A DNA stretch of 64,000 nucleotides from Methylosinus sp. Ce-a6 (GCF_009811655.1 NZ_BGJX01000002.1:124001-188000); one strand, 5' to 3'; shown: positions 20,013-30,903, counted from the first letter of the stretch. Numbers and translations are program-made. The notes: generated from the letters alone by a model not told the origin.

Positions 20013-20474
20013 TTACGGCCAGGGCGCATCGCCCTGAATGGAGAGAATGGTGATCGAATCGCGGAATTCGATCAGCTCGACGATGAGTCCGTTCTCGAAT
20101 CGTACGAAATCGGCGAGATCGACGCGGCCCTCGAGGCCGGCGCCGCGATGACGCCAGCGGACGCTGCGCCGGAGCGCGACGCGGCCGCCGTCGATGACGA
20201 TATGGTCGATGCTCGGCTCCGATTGGGAGAAGTCGATATTGATCGCGCGCAGGATGGAGAGCAGCGCGTCGAGGCCCATATGGCGGCCGGCGTAGGGGAT
20301 GCGAGACTTGTCGCCGACGAATTCGCAGACGACGTCCGCAGAGAAGAAATCCCGGACGGCGCTGAAATCACCGTTCTCGGCGGGCTGGGCGGCGAGCAGC
20401 TCGATGCGGCGCAAAATCTCGTCGCGATCGAGACCGGCCGGCGGGCGAGAAAAGAAATCTTCGCAATTCGTCAT
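20013..20474 (-). CDS. NTF2-like (SnoaL-type) protein
   Basis: The 153-residue protein shows the NTF2-like plan: a helix with EILRRIELLAAQ, a segment DFFSADVVCEFVG, a Gly-rich turn PYAGRHMGLDALLSILRAI and final strands ADFVRFENGLIVELIEFRD. It is a paralogue-like neighbour of the next gene upstream. The start at MTNCED fits the family. It is 13 bases from the phzF-like start, so the four genes here may be one transcript. Ligand is unknown. Confidence 0.75.
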   Translation of the reverse strand: MTNCEDFFSRPPAGLDRDEILRRIELLAAQPAENGDFSAVRDFFSADVVCEFVGDKSRIPYAGRHMGLDALLSILRAINIDFSQSEPSIDHIVIDGGRVALRRSVRWRHRGAGLEGRVDLADFVRFENGLIVELIEFRDSITILSIQGDAPWP

Positions 20475-20503
20475 GCAAACGCCTCGATCCGCCGCTCTCT
20501 GAG

Positions 20504-20962
20504 CTAAGGCTCGTCGCGCTCGATCAGCGCCTCTGCGGCGGCGCGACCCCAGCCGTGATAGTCCATATATTCGAAGACTTCGGCGACTTTTCCGTTCCGC
20601 CAGGACAGGAAATGCGCCATGTCCAGCGTCGCCGTATAGCCGAAGTTGCGATGGCGCCAGGAATTGCGCCATCTGACCGCCGTCATCTCGCCGTCGACAA
20701 GTATGTCGAACACCTCCCCGCCGAGCGGCTCGTAATTGACGTCGGTCAGACGAATATTCTCTTTGAACGCTTCGCGTCCGTGCAGGACGCCGGGAAGAAA
20801 CAAGCCCTCTTTCGTGGCGTGATAGTGAACGATCACGTCCGGCGCGAAATAACGCAACATCTCGTCGATCTTGCCCGCCATGCGCAGGCGCGTGATATCG
20901 AAGACGTTGCGTCTCAACGCGCGACGATGCTCCTCGTCAGACTCGTCGATTTTCGGCTGCAT
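20504..20962 (-). CDS. NTF2-like (SnoaL-type) protein
   Basis: The 152-residue protein has DEMLRYFAPDVIVHYHA, VLHGREAFKENIR and AHFLSWRNGKVAEVFEYMDYHG, the pattern of the ketosteroid-isomerase-like SnoaL group. It is shifted but similar in length and architecture to the next gene (20013-20474), so the pair could be an old tandem duplication. It is probably the first gene of the NTF2-NTF2-PhzF-NUDIX set. Confidence 0.78.
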   Translation of the reverse strand: MQPKIDESDEEHRRALRRNVFDITRLRMAGKIDEMLRYFAPDVIVHYHATKEGLFLPGVLHGREAFKENIRLTDVNYEPLGGEVFDILVDGEMTAVRWRNSWRHRNFGYTATLDMAHFLSWRNGKVAEVFEYMDYHGWGRAAAEALIERDEP

Positions 20963-21065
20963 CGCGCTCCCCCGTCGTGAGAGCGGCGGCTCCGCCGCTC
21001 CTCTGCCGACGACGCGTCGGATCCGAGCTGAGCTTCCCGATGGCCCCCTCCTTCGAACGACGCGA

Positions 21066-22178
<1,113 letters not shown>

Positions 22179-22228
22179 TCAAAGCCTGCGGGCGAAATCA
22201 GCGTCACCTGCGGTCTTCCGGCGCATGG

Positions 22229-22612
22229 CTACGACGCCTGCGCGTATCGGCCGGCGTCGAGTCCGATGAGCAGGCTGATCTTGGCGATGACCTCGCTCTT
22301 GGTGGGCTCGTCGATCTGTCCCGCCGCAGGCGAGACAATCCGGCGCTTATCGATCGATTTGATCTGGTCTACGAGCACCGCCCCCGCGATCGCCCCGCCG
22401 GAGGGCAAGCCGACCTTGAATGGCCAAAAGCGCTCGCTTCGCGTGATCGGACAGACCAGCACGAAAGACGAGCTCTCATTATAGCTCGCGACCGACATCA
22501 CCAGGGCCGGACGGCGCCCGCCCTGTTCATGGCCGAACGCGGGATCGAAATCGACCCAGACCAGATCGCCCAAGTCGATCGTCTCATTAGACGCGATCGT
22601 CGACGCGCTCAT
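22229..22612 (-). CDS. mazF: MazF/PemK-family toxin (mRNA interferase)
   Basis: The 127-residue protein has the PemK/MazF fold signature: GDLVWVDFDPAFGHEQGGRRPALVM (with the conserved arginine) and VCPITRS, then VLVDQIKSIDKRRI. MazF toxins cut mRNA at short sequences. The first ATG overlaps the mazE stop by four bases (ATGA), giving coupled synthesis. The length is slightly above average because of an N-terminal extension (about 12 residues). Confidence 0.93.
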   Translation of the reverse strand: MSASTIASNETIDLGDLVWVDFDPAFGHEQGGRRPALVMSVASYNESSSFVLVCPITRSERFWPFKVGLPSGGAIAGAVLVDQIKSIDKRRIVSPAAGQIDEPTKSEVIAKISLLIGLDAGRYAQAS

Positions 22613-22887
22613 TCTCTATCGCGGCCTTCCTTATAATCGGGCCATGGCGCCTCGACCGCGCCCCAATCCTCGAGAGGCGGCTCGTTCTGCGGGCCGAGCC
22701 GCTTCATCTCTGCGACGAGGTCCTCGAGCCGGTAGACAGGAAAGGAAGGAATCGGCTTCAGGCGCGCTTCGCGCCCTTCGAGAACCAGCTCCACCTCCTG
22801 ACCCGGTTTCAGGCCGAGCTCCTCGACCAGAACCCTGGGAAGACGCAGCGCTACGCTGTTTCCCCATTTGGCCACCCGGGCGCGCAT
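22609..22887 (-). CDS. mazE: MazE/AbrB-type antitoxin
   Basis: The 92-residue antitoxin starts MRARVAKWGNSVALRLPRVL, the classic swapped-hairpin AbrB/MazE DNA-binding domain. The C-terminal half (residues 50-92) is acidic and aromatic (PPLEDWGAVEAPWPDY) and is the expected MazF-binding segment. A strong Shine-Dalgarno (AAGGAGG) precedes the chosen ATG. An AT-rich palindrome 20 bases upstream is the probable operator. Confidence 0.93.
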   Translation of the reverse strand: MRARVAKWGNSVALRLPRVLVEELGLKPGQEVELVLEGREARLKPIPSFPVYRLEDLVAEMKRLGPQNEPPLEDWGAVEAPWPDYKEGRDRE

Positions 22888-22906
22888 GGTTCGACCTCCT
22901 TGTCTA

Positions 22907-22923
22907 GATATACAATGTATATC
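22907..22923. promoter_or_regulatory. Probable MazE/MazEF operator palindrome
   Basis: Perfect 7-base arms GATATAC and GTATATC flank AAT, 20 bases upstream of the mazE start. It is strikingly AT-rich in a GC-rich region and overlaps where the -10 region of the promoter should lie. Autorepression by the antitoxin or complex is the rule for this family; binding here is inferred. Confidence 0.6.
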
Positions 22924-22943
22924 CATCTCGCCCACGCGTCCAC

Positions 22944-23495
22944 TCAGATCGGCTCCGGCCCTCGCGAAATCGCCGCCACCCCGGTCCGCGAGACCTCGAC
23001 GAGGCCGATCGGTCGCATGAGATCGACGAATTCGTCGATTTTGTCGGGCTTTCCAGTCAGCTCGAAGATGAAGCTCTCGGTCGTGGCGTCGACGACTCTC
23101 GCCCGGAACGCCTCGCCGAGCTGGAGGGCGGCGTTGCGATTCTCGCCCTTGCCCCTGACCTTGACCATGGCGAGCTCGCGCTCGAGCGAGCGGGCGGAGA
23201 CGGTGAGATCGGTGACCTTATGGACCGGCACCAGCCGCTCGAGCTGATGATGAATCTGCTCGATCGTCTCCGGCGTGCCGGAGGTGACGACGGTGATGCG
23301 CGAGAGATGCTCGCCATGGGCGACCTCGGCCACCGTCAGGCTCTCGATATTATAGCCGCGCCCCGAGAACAGGCCGACGACGCGCGCCAGCACGCCCGGC
23401 TCATTGTCGACCAGCACGGCGAGCGTATGCGTCTCCACATTGGAGCGCGACGACGGGGACGAGTAGGGCGAGGGCGGGGTGAGGGGAGCGTTCAT
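22944..23495 (-). CDS. ilvH: Acetolactate synthase small (regulatory) subunit
   Basis: The 183-residue protein starts with a Pro/Ser-rich leader of about 20 residues, then the ACT domain THTLAVLVDNEPGVLARVVGLF with the valine-binding GRGYNIESLTV. The C-terminal domain has the GKPDKIDEFVDLMRPIGLVE and SRTG motifs. It stimulates the large subunit and gives valine feedback inhibition. It lies 85 bases downstream of ilvB with a strong inverted repeat between. Confidence 0.96.
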   Translation of the reverse strand: MNAPLTPPSPYSSPSSRSNVETHTLAVLVDNEPGVLARVVGLFSGRGYNIESLTVAEVAHGEHLSRITVVTSGTPETIEQIHHQLERLVPVHKVTDLTVSARSLERELAMVKVRGKGENRNAALQLGEAFRARVVDATTESFIFELTGKPDKIDEFVDLMRPIGLVEVSRTGVAAISRGPEPI

Positions 23496-23513
23496 GTGTC
23501 TTTCCAGAGAGTA

Positions 23514-23567
23514 GTGAGTGGTGAGTAGTGAGTAGTCGGTAGTGAGCGGCGACTACTCACCACTCAC
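23514..23567. repeat. Inverted repeat between ilvB and ilvH
   Basis: Exact 16-base arms GTGAGTGGTGAGTAGT and ACTACTCACCACTCAC enclose a 22-base loop. The sequence is built of GTGAGTAGT-like direct repeats and fills most of the 85-base gap. In the ilvBH mRNA it would form a stable stem just before the ilvH ribosome binding site. There is no T-run, so it is not a typical terminator. Confidence 0.75.
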
Positions 23568-23580
23568 GATCTCACTCTCA

Positions 23581-25353
<1,773 letters not shown>

Positions 25354-25422
25354 ACTCTTCGAGCTCCGCTTTCCTCGACCCTCGAGACATCGGGCGTCGC
25401 CGAGCGCGCGCCCCATAGGCAA

Positions 25423-25446
25423 TAAAAAAGGCCCCCTGGAGGGCCT
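25423..25446 (-). terminator. Intrinsic terminator in the ilvB leader (attenuator)
   Basis: On the minus strand AGGCCCT pairs with GGGGCCT around a 4-base loop (six Watson-Crick pairs plus one G-U), followed directly by six T residues. It sits about 70 bases before the ilvB start and 30 bases after the stop of a 16-codon leader frame. A terminator inside a biosynthetic leader points to transcription attenuation. Confidence 0.75.
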
Positions 25447-25476
25447 CGGATAAGCGCCAGCGGCGGAAGATCGGGT

Positions 25477-25527
25477 TCAGCCCCGCTCCGTCTCCAGCGC
25501 TCTGCCTACGAGAAGAATGCCCTTCAC
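25477..25527 (-). CDS. Putative ilvB leader peptide
   Basis: A 16-codon frame with a GTG start reads fMet(Val)-Lys-Gly-Ile-Leu-Leu-Val-Gly-Arg-Ala-Leu-Glu-Thr-Glu-Arg-Gly, then TGA. GGAG lies six bases upstream of the GTG. The run Ile-Leu-Leu-Val plus a later Leu are the codons expected to sense branched-chain aminoacyl-tRNA shortage, as in enteric ilv leaders. A terminator follows 30 bases downstream. The alternative antiterminator pairing was not resolved by eye. Confidence 0.65.
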   Translation of the reverse strand: MKGILLVGRALETERG

Positions 25528-25639
25528 GGCCCACTCCAGGTGAAATACCGGATCAGAGGTTACGGGAGACGACCGCAGGGGTCAAGGCGATTCGGCGGGC
25601 GGGCAGGGCTCCGAATCCAGGTCAACTCCCATACAGCCG

Positions 25640-25770
25640 CGTCATGCCCGCGCTCGTCGCGGGCAGCCACGCCGGGACATTGCGGCACGCGGGGAGAAGA
25701 GGCGGCATTGTTCCGCTCTTGTTCCCGGCTTTCCGAGCGTCGTGGCGCCGCGACAAGCGCGGCCATGACG
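25640..25770. repeat. 131-bp palindromic intergenic element
   Basis: The ends CGTCATGCCCGCGCTCGTCG and CGACAAGCGCGGCCATGACG are inverted copies with about three mismatches over 24 bases. The centre is unrelated. This occupies much of the roughly 440-base gene-free gap 25528-25971, which otherwise contains the ilvB promoter (left) and the start region of the YqhA-like gene (right). It is non-coding. Confidence 0.7.
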
Positions 25771-25971
25771 CTGGAAACATGTCTGCTCGTTAACTTTCAT
25801 TCCGCAATCTGGAGCTCGCCCTCGCGCTTCGAGACGCCCGCTTTCGCGGGCTCCTCGGCATGAGGGCGAGGGTGATCGGGGCCGCGGAGCGGGACGCGCG
25901 ACTACGGGAGCTTGGCCGGTGGAGCGAATTCGTGTAGGCCTCAGCGGCTTTTCCCCGCCAACGAGTCGAAG

Positions 25972-26490
25972 ATGAAGCGTTTGTTCGAATCCTTCCTGTT
26001 CCTGTCGCGCTGGCTGCTCGCCCCCTTCTTCGTCATGCTGGCGGTGGGCCTGCTCGAGCTGCTCTACAAGGCGGGCGTCCATCTCTACGAGGCGACGGCG
26101 CATCTCGTCACCGCCAGCGAATCGAATATGACGCTGCTCGTGCTCGACCTCATCGACATGACGCTCACCGGCGCGCTCGTCGTGACGGTCATGCTCTCGG
26201 TCTATGAGAATTTCGTCTCCAACGTCGACACCGAGAGCCGGCCCGGCTGGCCGGACTGGATGGGGTCGATCGACTTTTCCGAGCTGAAGCTCAAGCTCCT
26301 CTCGACGATCGTCGCCATCTCCGCGATCAAGCTGCTCGAAGCCTTCATGGACGTGCCGCATATGAATGACCGGGACCTGTATTTCTATCTCGGCATTCAT
26401 CTGACCTTCGTCGTGTCGACCCTGGCCTTCGCTCTGTCGGAGCGCCTCGCCGGCGGCCATGGGAAAAATCACGCCGACAACGCGCATTGA
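25972..26490 (+). CDS. YqhA-family (UPF0114) membrane protein
   Basis: The 172-residue protein has about four hydrophobic segments and the family-typical N-terminus MKRLFESFLFLSRWLLAPFF. Further YqhA features are the segment LDLIDMTLTGALVVTVMLSVYENFVS and SELKLKLLSTIVAISAIKLLEAFM. The family's role is unknown; some relatives are described as membrane channels or potassium-related. The start is chosen at MKRLFES, as in relatives. The C-terminus is polar and cytosolic. Confidence 0.88.
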   Translation: MKRLFESFLFLSRWLLAPFFVMLAVGLLELLYKAGVHLYEATAHLVTASESNMTLLVLDLIDMTLTGALVVTVMLSVYENFVSNVDTESRPGWPDWMGSIDFSELKLKLLSTIVAISAIKLLEAFMDVPHMNDRDLYFYLGIHLTFVVSTLAFALSERLAGGHGKNHADNAH

Positions 26491-26511
26491 CGACGGAGCC
26501 GGGAGAGAGGC

Positions 26512-26817
26512 TCAACGCTTCTTCACGAATTCCGTCCGCAGCACCAGCCCTTTGATGCTGTCGTGGCGGCAGTCGATCTCCTCCGAATCCTCGGTGAGGC
26601 GGATCGAGCGGATGACCGTGCCCTGCTTCAGCGTCTGATTGGCGCCCTTCACCTTCAGATCCTTGATGAGGATGACGGAATCGCCGTCGGCGAGGACATT
26701 GCCGGCCGCGTCCTTCACGACCTTCGCCTGCGACGCCGCTGGGGCGGCGGCGAGCTGCGACGCCGGGAGCCATTCGCCGCTCGCCTCGTCATAGACATAG
26801 TCATCGTCGTCGGCCAT
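26512..26817 (-). CDS. PhnA/YjdM-like domain protein
   Basis: The 101-residue protein matches the C-terminal PhnA (YjdM) domain: VVKDAAGNVLADGDSVILI then KDLKVKGANQTLKQGTVIRSI and a C-terminal LRTEFVKK. PhnA proteins usually begin with a zinc ribbon of four cysteines; here the first 30 residues are instead acidic (MADDDDYVYDEASGEW) and lack the ribbon. Despite the historical name, the family is not shown to degrade phosphonates. It converges on the YqhA-like gene. Confidence 0.82.
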   Translation of the reverse strand: MADDDDYVYDEASGEWLPASQLAAAPAASQAKVVKDAAGNVLADGDSVILIKDLKVKGANQTLKQGTVIRSIRLTEDSEEIDCRHDSIKGLVLRTEFVKKR

Positions 26818-27037
26818 GCGAGCCCTTTCATCGGATTTTCAATTCGAGCCGACGCAGAAGTCGGCGCATCGAATGCGCTCTCTTAGGCGACCCCGCCGCC
26901 TCGGCGCAAGGGCGCCGTCCTTCCCGGCAGGCCGACTGCCCGACCGGGCATCCAGAGCCGCCGTTGCAATTTTCCTGTCGTTGCTCTCAATTCCCGATCG
27001 CTCGCTTTGCGAGCGTCGGGAATGAGGCCACGGGCGA

Positions 27038-27475
27038 TCAGAATCGGCGCCCTGGCGACGCCGGCGCGCATGTCAGCAGTGTGATGACGCCGCCGTCGTC
27101 ATATTTCAGCGTGCCGGAGGCCGTATCGAGCCGGTTGCGGCTATGCTCGTCCCGACATTTGCCGCTCGCGCCCGCAGCCGTGCAGACGCGATCCTGGCCG
27201 AAGCTCACCGCATCCTTCTCGATGCTGACCGCATAGGTCACTTTCTGCGTCTGGCCGGAGGCGGACGGGCCGGAGACATAGGAATCGCCGTTCAGATACT
27301 CCTCCGCCACGCCCTGCCCCCACATGAGCTGCACGAAGAGCCGGTCGGTGTCTATATCGATCGCGAGCGTCCGATCGGGGCGCTTGCATTCGAGATGAAT
27401 CTCCTTGGCGAGAGCCGGCGCGTTCGCCGTGAGAGCGAGCAGCGGCGCCACAAAGGCGAAACGTCTGGCGTTCAT
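27038..27475 (-). CDS. Secreted hypothetical protein
   Basis: The 145-residue protein has a signal peptide (FAFVAPLLALTANAPALA, cut before KEIHLEC). The mature domain starts IHLECKRPDRTLAIDIDTD and is all-beta looking, with four cysteines (LEC, RVC, GKC, LLTC) that could make two disulfides. No family is recognised; the pattern resembles small lipocalin-like periplasmic proteins. It has no clear operon partner; a 59-residue membrane protein lies just upstream. Confidence 0.68.
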   Translation of the reverse strand: MNARRFAFVAPLLALTANAPALAKEIHLECKRPDRTLAIDIDTDRLFVQLMWGQGVAEEYLNGDSYVSGPSASGQTQKVTYAVSIEKDAVSFGQDRVCTAAGASGKCRDEHSRNRLDTASGTLKYDDGGVITLLTCAPASPGRRF

Positions 27476-27508
27476 GCGTGGCGCCTCGAAAAAAACTCGC
27501 CTGCGGGA

Positions 27509-27688
27509 TCAGTTTCTCGGCAGCTCGGATCGCATATCGTCGCAGGCGCGAAGCTGCGCCTCGGTCGCGGACCAATAGGAGAGCTGGCAGAGAGCCTGAT
27601 AGCGGCTGGCAACAAGAAATGACCAGATGGCGTAACCGAGCGTCGCGACGCTTATGAGGAGCAGCACATTCCGAGTCGTGGCGTTCAT
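27509..27688 (-). CDS. Small single-span membrane protein
   Basis: The 59-residue protein has one membrane segment (about 8-27, VLLLISVATLGYAIWSFLVA) and a polar tail with two cysteines (ALCQ and RACDDMRSEL). The start at MNATTRN is chosen since the frame upstream is non-homologous and GGGGGG runs through it. It lies 33 bases upstream of the secreted hypothetical gene. Function unknown. Confidence 0.5.
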   Translation of the reverse strand: MNATTRNVLLLISVATLGYAIWSFLVASRYQALCQLSYWSATEAQLRACDDMRSELPRN

Positions 27689-27839
27689 CGAAGCCCCCCC
27701 GAAGCATGTCCCGCCGCAATCCGAGAATTCCTGCCGAGAGCCGTTCGGCCGGGGATTATCCTGGCGCGCGGAAAATGCCCGGTCAAGCGCCGGATGCAAC
27801 GCCGATATCTGGACGGAATCGGTCGAGCGCCCCGCCGCC

Positions 27840-28988
27840 TCAGTCCAGAGTCTGGCGGAAGCGCATCACCGCGACCGCCATTGCGACGATGGTGAAGACG
27901 CCGAGCGCCAGACTGTCGGCGGCGAGCTCACCGAAGCTAGAACCTTTCAGCATGACCGAGCGCACGATGCGCAGATAATGGGTGAGCGGCAGCGCCTCGC
28001 CGAAATATTGCGCCCACAGCGGCATCCCGCGGAAGGGAAAGAAGAATCCCGACAGCAGCATATTGGGCAAAAAGAAGAAGAAGGTCATCTGGATCGCCTG
28101 CAATTGATTGATGGCGATCGTCGAGAACGTATAGCCGACCGAGAGATTGGCGGTGATGAACAGAAGCGTCAGCGGGCCGAGCACGAGGAGCGAGCCGACG
28201 ATCGGCACGCCGAACAGCGTCGTCGCGACGAGGAGAATGATGCCCATCTGCACGCCGCCGACGGCGACATAGGGCGCGATCTTGCCGAGCATGATCTCGG
28301 TCGGCCGCACCGGCATGGCGAGCAGCGCCTCCATCGTGCCGCGCTCGATCTCGCGCGTCACCGAAAGCGCGGTGTAGATAAGCATGGTCATGGTGAGGAT
28401 GGTGCCGATGAGGCCCGGCACGATGTTGCGGCGCGTCTCGCCCGCGGGATTGTAGCGGCGATGCACGCGCACCTCGAAGGGCGCCGGAGCCGGAGCCAAA
28501 CGCGCGAGCGGGCCGGTGAGCTCGCGGTCGAGCGCGCTCGACGCCGCCGCCGTCACCGCCGAGACGGCGCCTCCCGTCGCCGTGGGATCGGTGGCGTCGG
28601 CCACGATGAGCAGCGGCGGCTTCTCGCCGCGGATCACGCGCCGGCCGAAATCGGGCGGAATCTCGATGACGAATTGCACGCGATTGGAGAGGATCAGCCC
28701 CTCGGCGTCCTTCTCGTCCGCGGCGGCGGTGATGATGTCGAAATAATCGGTGGCGCGCAGCGCGGCGACGAAAGAGCGCGCCAGCGGCCCGTCGTCCTGC
28801 ACCAGGAGCGCCGTCGCCAGATGCTTCGGATCGGCGTTGATGGCGAAGCCGAAGAGCAGGAGCTGGATCAGCGGAATGCCGACGATCATGGCGAGCGTCA
28901 CGCGATCGCGGCGCAGCTGGATGAGCTCCTTCACGAACATCGCATGGATGCGCGCGAGCGAGGCGCGCGCCTGGCGCGCAAGGATCAT
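27840..28988 (-). CDS. ABC-2 type transporter permease (YhhJ/YbhR type)
   Basis: The 382-residue permease has an N-terminal helix (about 28-46), a large periplasmic domain (50-180) and a C-terminal bundle of five membrane segments. The motifs TREIERGTMEALLAMPVRPTE and FFFPFRGMPLWAQYFGEALP are hallmarks of ABC-2 exporters. It works with the ATPase encoded just upstream, whose stop overlaps its start (ATGA). With the HlyD protein it forms a YbhFSR/YhiI-like exporter for drugs or hydrophobic compounds; substrate unknown. Confidence 0.93.
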   Translation of the reverse strand: MILARQARASLARIHAMFVKELIQLRRDRVTLAMIVGIPLIQLLLFGFAINADPKHLATALLVQDDGPLARSFVAALRATDYFDIITAAADEKDAEGLILSNRVQFVIEIPPDFGRRVIRGEKPPLLIVADATDPTATGGAVSAVTAAASSALDRELTGPLARLAPAPAPFEVRVHRRYNPAGETRRNIVPGLIGTILTMTMLIYTALSVTREIERGTMEALLAMPVRPTEIMLGKIAPYVAVGGVQMGIILLVATTLFGVPIVGSLLVLGPLTLLFITANLSVGYTFSTIAINQLQAIQMTFFFFLPNMLLSGFFFPFRGMPLWAQYFGEALPLTHYLRIVRSVMLKGSSFGELAADSLALGVFTIVAMAVAVMRFRQTLD

Positions 28989-29911
28989 CGTCGCGCCTCT
29001 AAATGCGTCATGAGGTCGATGAACACATCTTCGAGCGACGGCTCGCCGCGCGTCCATTGCTGCGGCGCGCCCTCGCCGAATTCCCGCTCGATCTCGGACA
29101 GGCGCGCGGCGTCGCGCCCGGCGACATGCAGCGCCATGCCGAAGGGCGCGACCATATCGACGCCCTTCGTCGCCTTCAGCCGCGCCGCGAGCGCCTCGAG
29201 ATCGGGGCCGGTCACGACGTAAGTGGCGAGGCCCGAGCGGGAGACGATCTCGGCGATCGTCCCCTGCGCCAAGAGGCGCCCGTCGGCGATATAGGCGATC
29301 TCGTGGCAGCGTTCCGCCTCGTCCATGTAATGGGTGGAGACGAGCACGGTGAGGCCGTTCGCCGCGAGCGAATGGATCTCGTCCCAGAAATCGCGGCGCG
29401 CTTTCGGATCGACGCCCGCCGTCGGCTCGTCGAGCAGCAGCAGATCCGGCTGCGGCAATATGCAGGCGGCGAGGGCGAGGCGCTGCTTCCAGCCGCCGGA
29501 GAGCTCGCCGGCGAGCTGCTCGGCGCGTTTTTCGAGGCCCAGCCGAAGGAGCGCCTCGCGCGCCGCCTCGACAGGCCGCGCGAGGCCGTAGATGCGCGCG
29601 ACGAATTCGAGATTCTCGCGGATCGAGAGATCGGCGTAGAGAGAGAAGCGCTGCGTCATATAGCCGACCTTGCGCTTGATCTCGCTCTGCTGCGTGCGAA
29701 TATCGTAGCCGAGGCAGGCGCCGCGCCCCGAATCGGGCGTCAGCAAGCCGCAGAGCATTCGGATCGTCGTCGACTTGCCGCTGCCATTGGGGCCGAGAAA
29801 GCCATGGATGCGGCCGCGCTCGACGCGCATGGTGAGATTGTCGACCACCTTACGGCCGCCGAAGGATTTGGTGAGCCCCTCGGCCTCTATGGCGATGTCG
29901 GCGCCGCTCAC
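28985..29911 (-). CDS. ABC transporter ATP-binding protein
   Basis: The 308-residue ATPase has Walker A GPNGSGKST, the signature ELSGGWKQRLALAA (Trp replaces the usual Gln), Walker B LLLLDEPTAGVDP and the H-loop VSTHYMDEAERC. It energises the adjacent ABC-2 permease. The start is a GTG that overlaps the HlyD gene's TGA (GTGA), and its own stop overlaps the permease ATG; the three genes are therefore tightly coupled. An N-terminal extension from an upstream ATG would reach into the HlyD frame and is rejected. Confidence 0.94.
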   Translation of the reverse strand: MSGADIAIEAEGLTKSFGGRKVVDNLTMRVERGRIHGFLGPNGSGKSTTIRMLCGLLTPDSGRGACLGYDIRTQQSEIKRKVGYMTQRFSLYADLSIRENLEFVARIYGLARPVEAAREALLRLGLEKRAEQLAGELSGGWKQRLALAACILPQPDLLLLDEPTAGVDPKARRDFWDEIHSLAANGLTVLVSTHYMDEAERCHEIAYIADGRLLAQGTIAEIVSRSGLATYVVTGPDLEALAARLKATKGVDMVAPFGMALHVAGRDAARLSEIEREFGEGAPQQWTRGEPSLEDVFIDLMTHLEARR

Positions 29912-30903
29912 GGCGCCGCGCCCTCTGCGGAAAGGCCGAGGTGGGAAAAGCGGATCTGGACGGGGAGGCCCAGCGGCAATTCGCGCGCCTTCTCCTCGAG
30001 CCGCGCCTCCACCTTGAAGACGAGCTTGGCGCGCTCCTGATCGCTGAAGATCACCGGCGGCGTATATTCCTCGCGCTGGGCGATGAAGGAGATGCGGCCC
30101 CAAAGGCCCTTCTCGCAGCCGTCGCAGGCGACGGCGACGCGCGCGCCGAGCCGCGCCTCCACGAGCCGCGCCTGCGGAACATAGAAGCGCGCCTTGCGAT
30201 TTTCCGGCGGCAGCAGGGAGAGCGCCGGCTGGCCCGCGGCCACCATCTCGCCGGCGCGGAAGAAAATATCCTGCACCACGCCGGCGGCCGGCGCGGCCAC
30301 CCGCTGCCGCGCAATGCGCGTGTCGATCTGCTCGATCTGCGCGCCCGCCGCGACGATCGCCGCTTCGGCGGCTACGATCTCCTGATTGCGGCTCGGCATT
30401 CGCGCGACCTCGATCTGGCGCTCCGCCTCGGCGAGCGCCGCCTTGTCGCGACCCTGCGCCATCACCGCCTGATCGAGCGCCGATCTCGGCGCGTTGCCAT
30501 GGGAATAGAGAATGCGCTTGCGCTCATATTCGGCGGCCGAGAACGCGAGCGCGACGCGGGCGCGATCGAGCGCCGCCTGCAGCACGGCGATCTGCTGCGG
30601 CCGGTTCATGGAGGCGCGCAGATTTTCGAGCTGCGCCTGCATCTGGCCGAGCCGCGCGGCGGCCTCGGCGCGCTGCCGGTCGAGCACGGGGGTGGCCATG
30701 GCAAAGAGCGGATCGCCGGCGGCCACCGCTTTGCCGGCCTCGACGTCGAGCCGGGCGAGACGCTCGCCCTCGACCGGGCCGATATAGAGAAGCTCGCCCT
30801 CGACATAGCCGAGAAAGGCGCCGGAGCCATTGGCGTCGCCGCCCATCCGCCAGAGGGCGAGCGCGGCGGGGATCAGCGCGACGAGCAGGAGCCAGCGTCT
30901 CAT
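29908..30903 (-). CDS. HlyD/membrane-fusion protein (periplasmic adaptor)
   Basis: The 331-residue protein has an N-terminal anchor (residues 3-20), a biotinyl-lipoyl-like half LYIGPVEGERLARLDVEAGK, a coiled-coil hairpin (about 70-185, with many Ala/Glu/Gln) and the second half APAAGVVQDIFFRAGEMVAAG. It links the inner-membrane exporter to an outer membrane channel. The start at MRRWLL fits the anchor. It is the first gene of the three-gene export operon. No outer-membrane TolC is nearby. Confidence 0.92.
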   Translation of the reverse strand: MRRWLLLVALIPAALALWRMGGDANGSGAFLGYVEGELLYIGPVEGERLARLDVEAGKAVAAGDPLFAMATPVLDRQRAEAAARLGQMQAQLENLRASMNRPQQIAVLQAALDRARVALAFSAAEYERKRILYSHGNAPRSALDQAVMAQGRDKAALAEAERQIEVARMPSRNQEIVAAEAAIVAAGAQIEQIDTRIARQRVAAPAAGVVQDIFFRAGEMVAAGQPALSLLPPENRKARFYVPQARLVEARLGARVAVACDGCEKGLWGRISFIAQREEYTPPVIFSDQERAKLVFKVEARLEEKARELPLGLPVQIRFSHLGLSAEGAAP

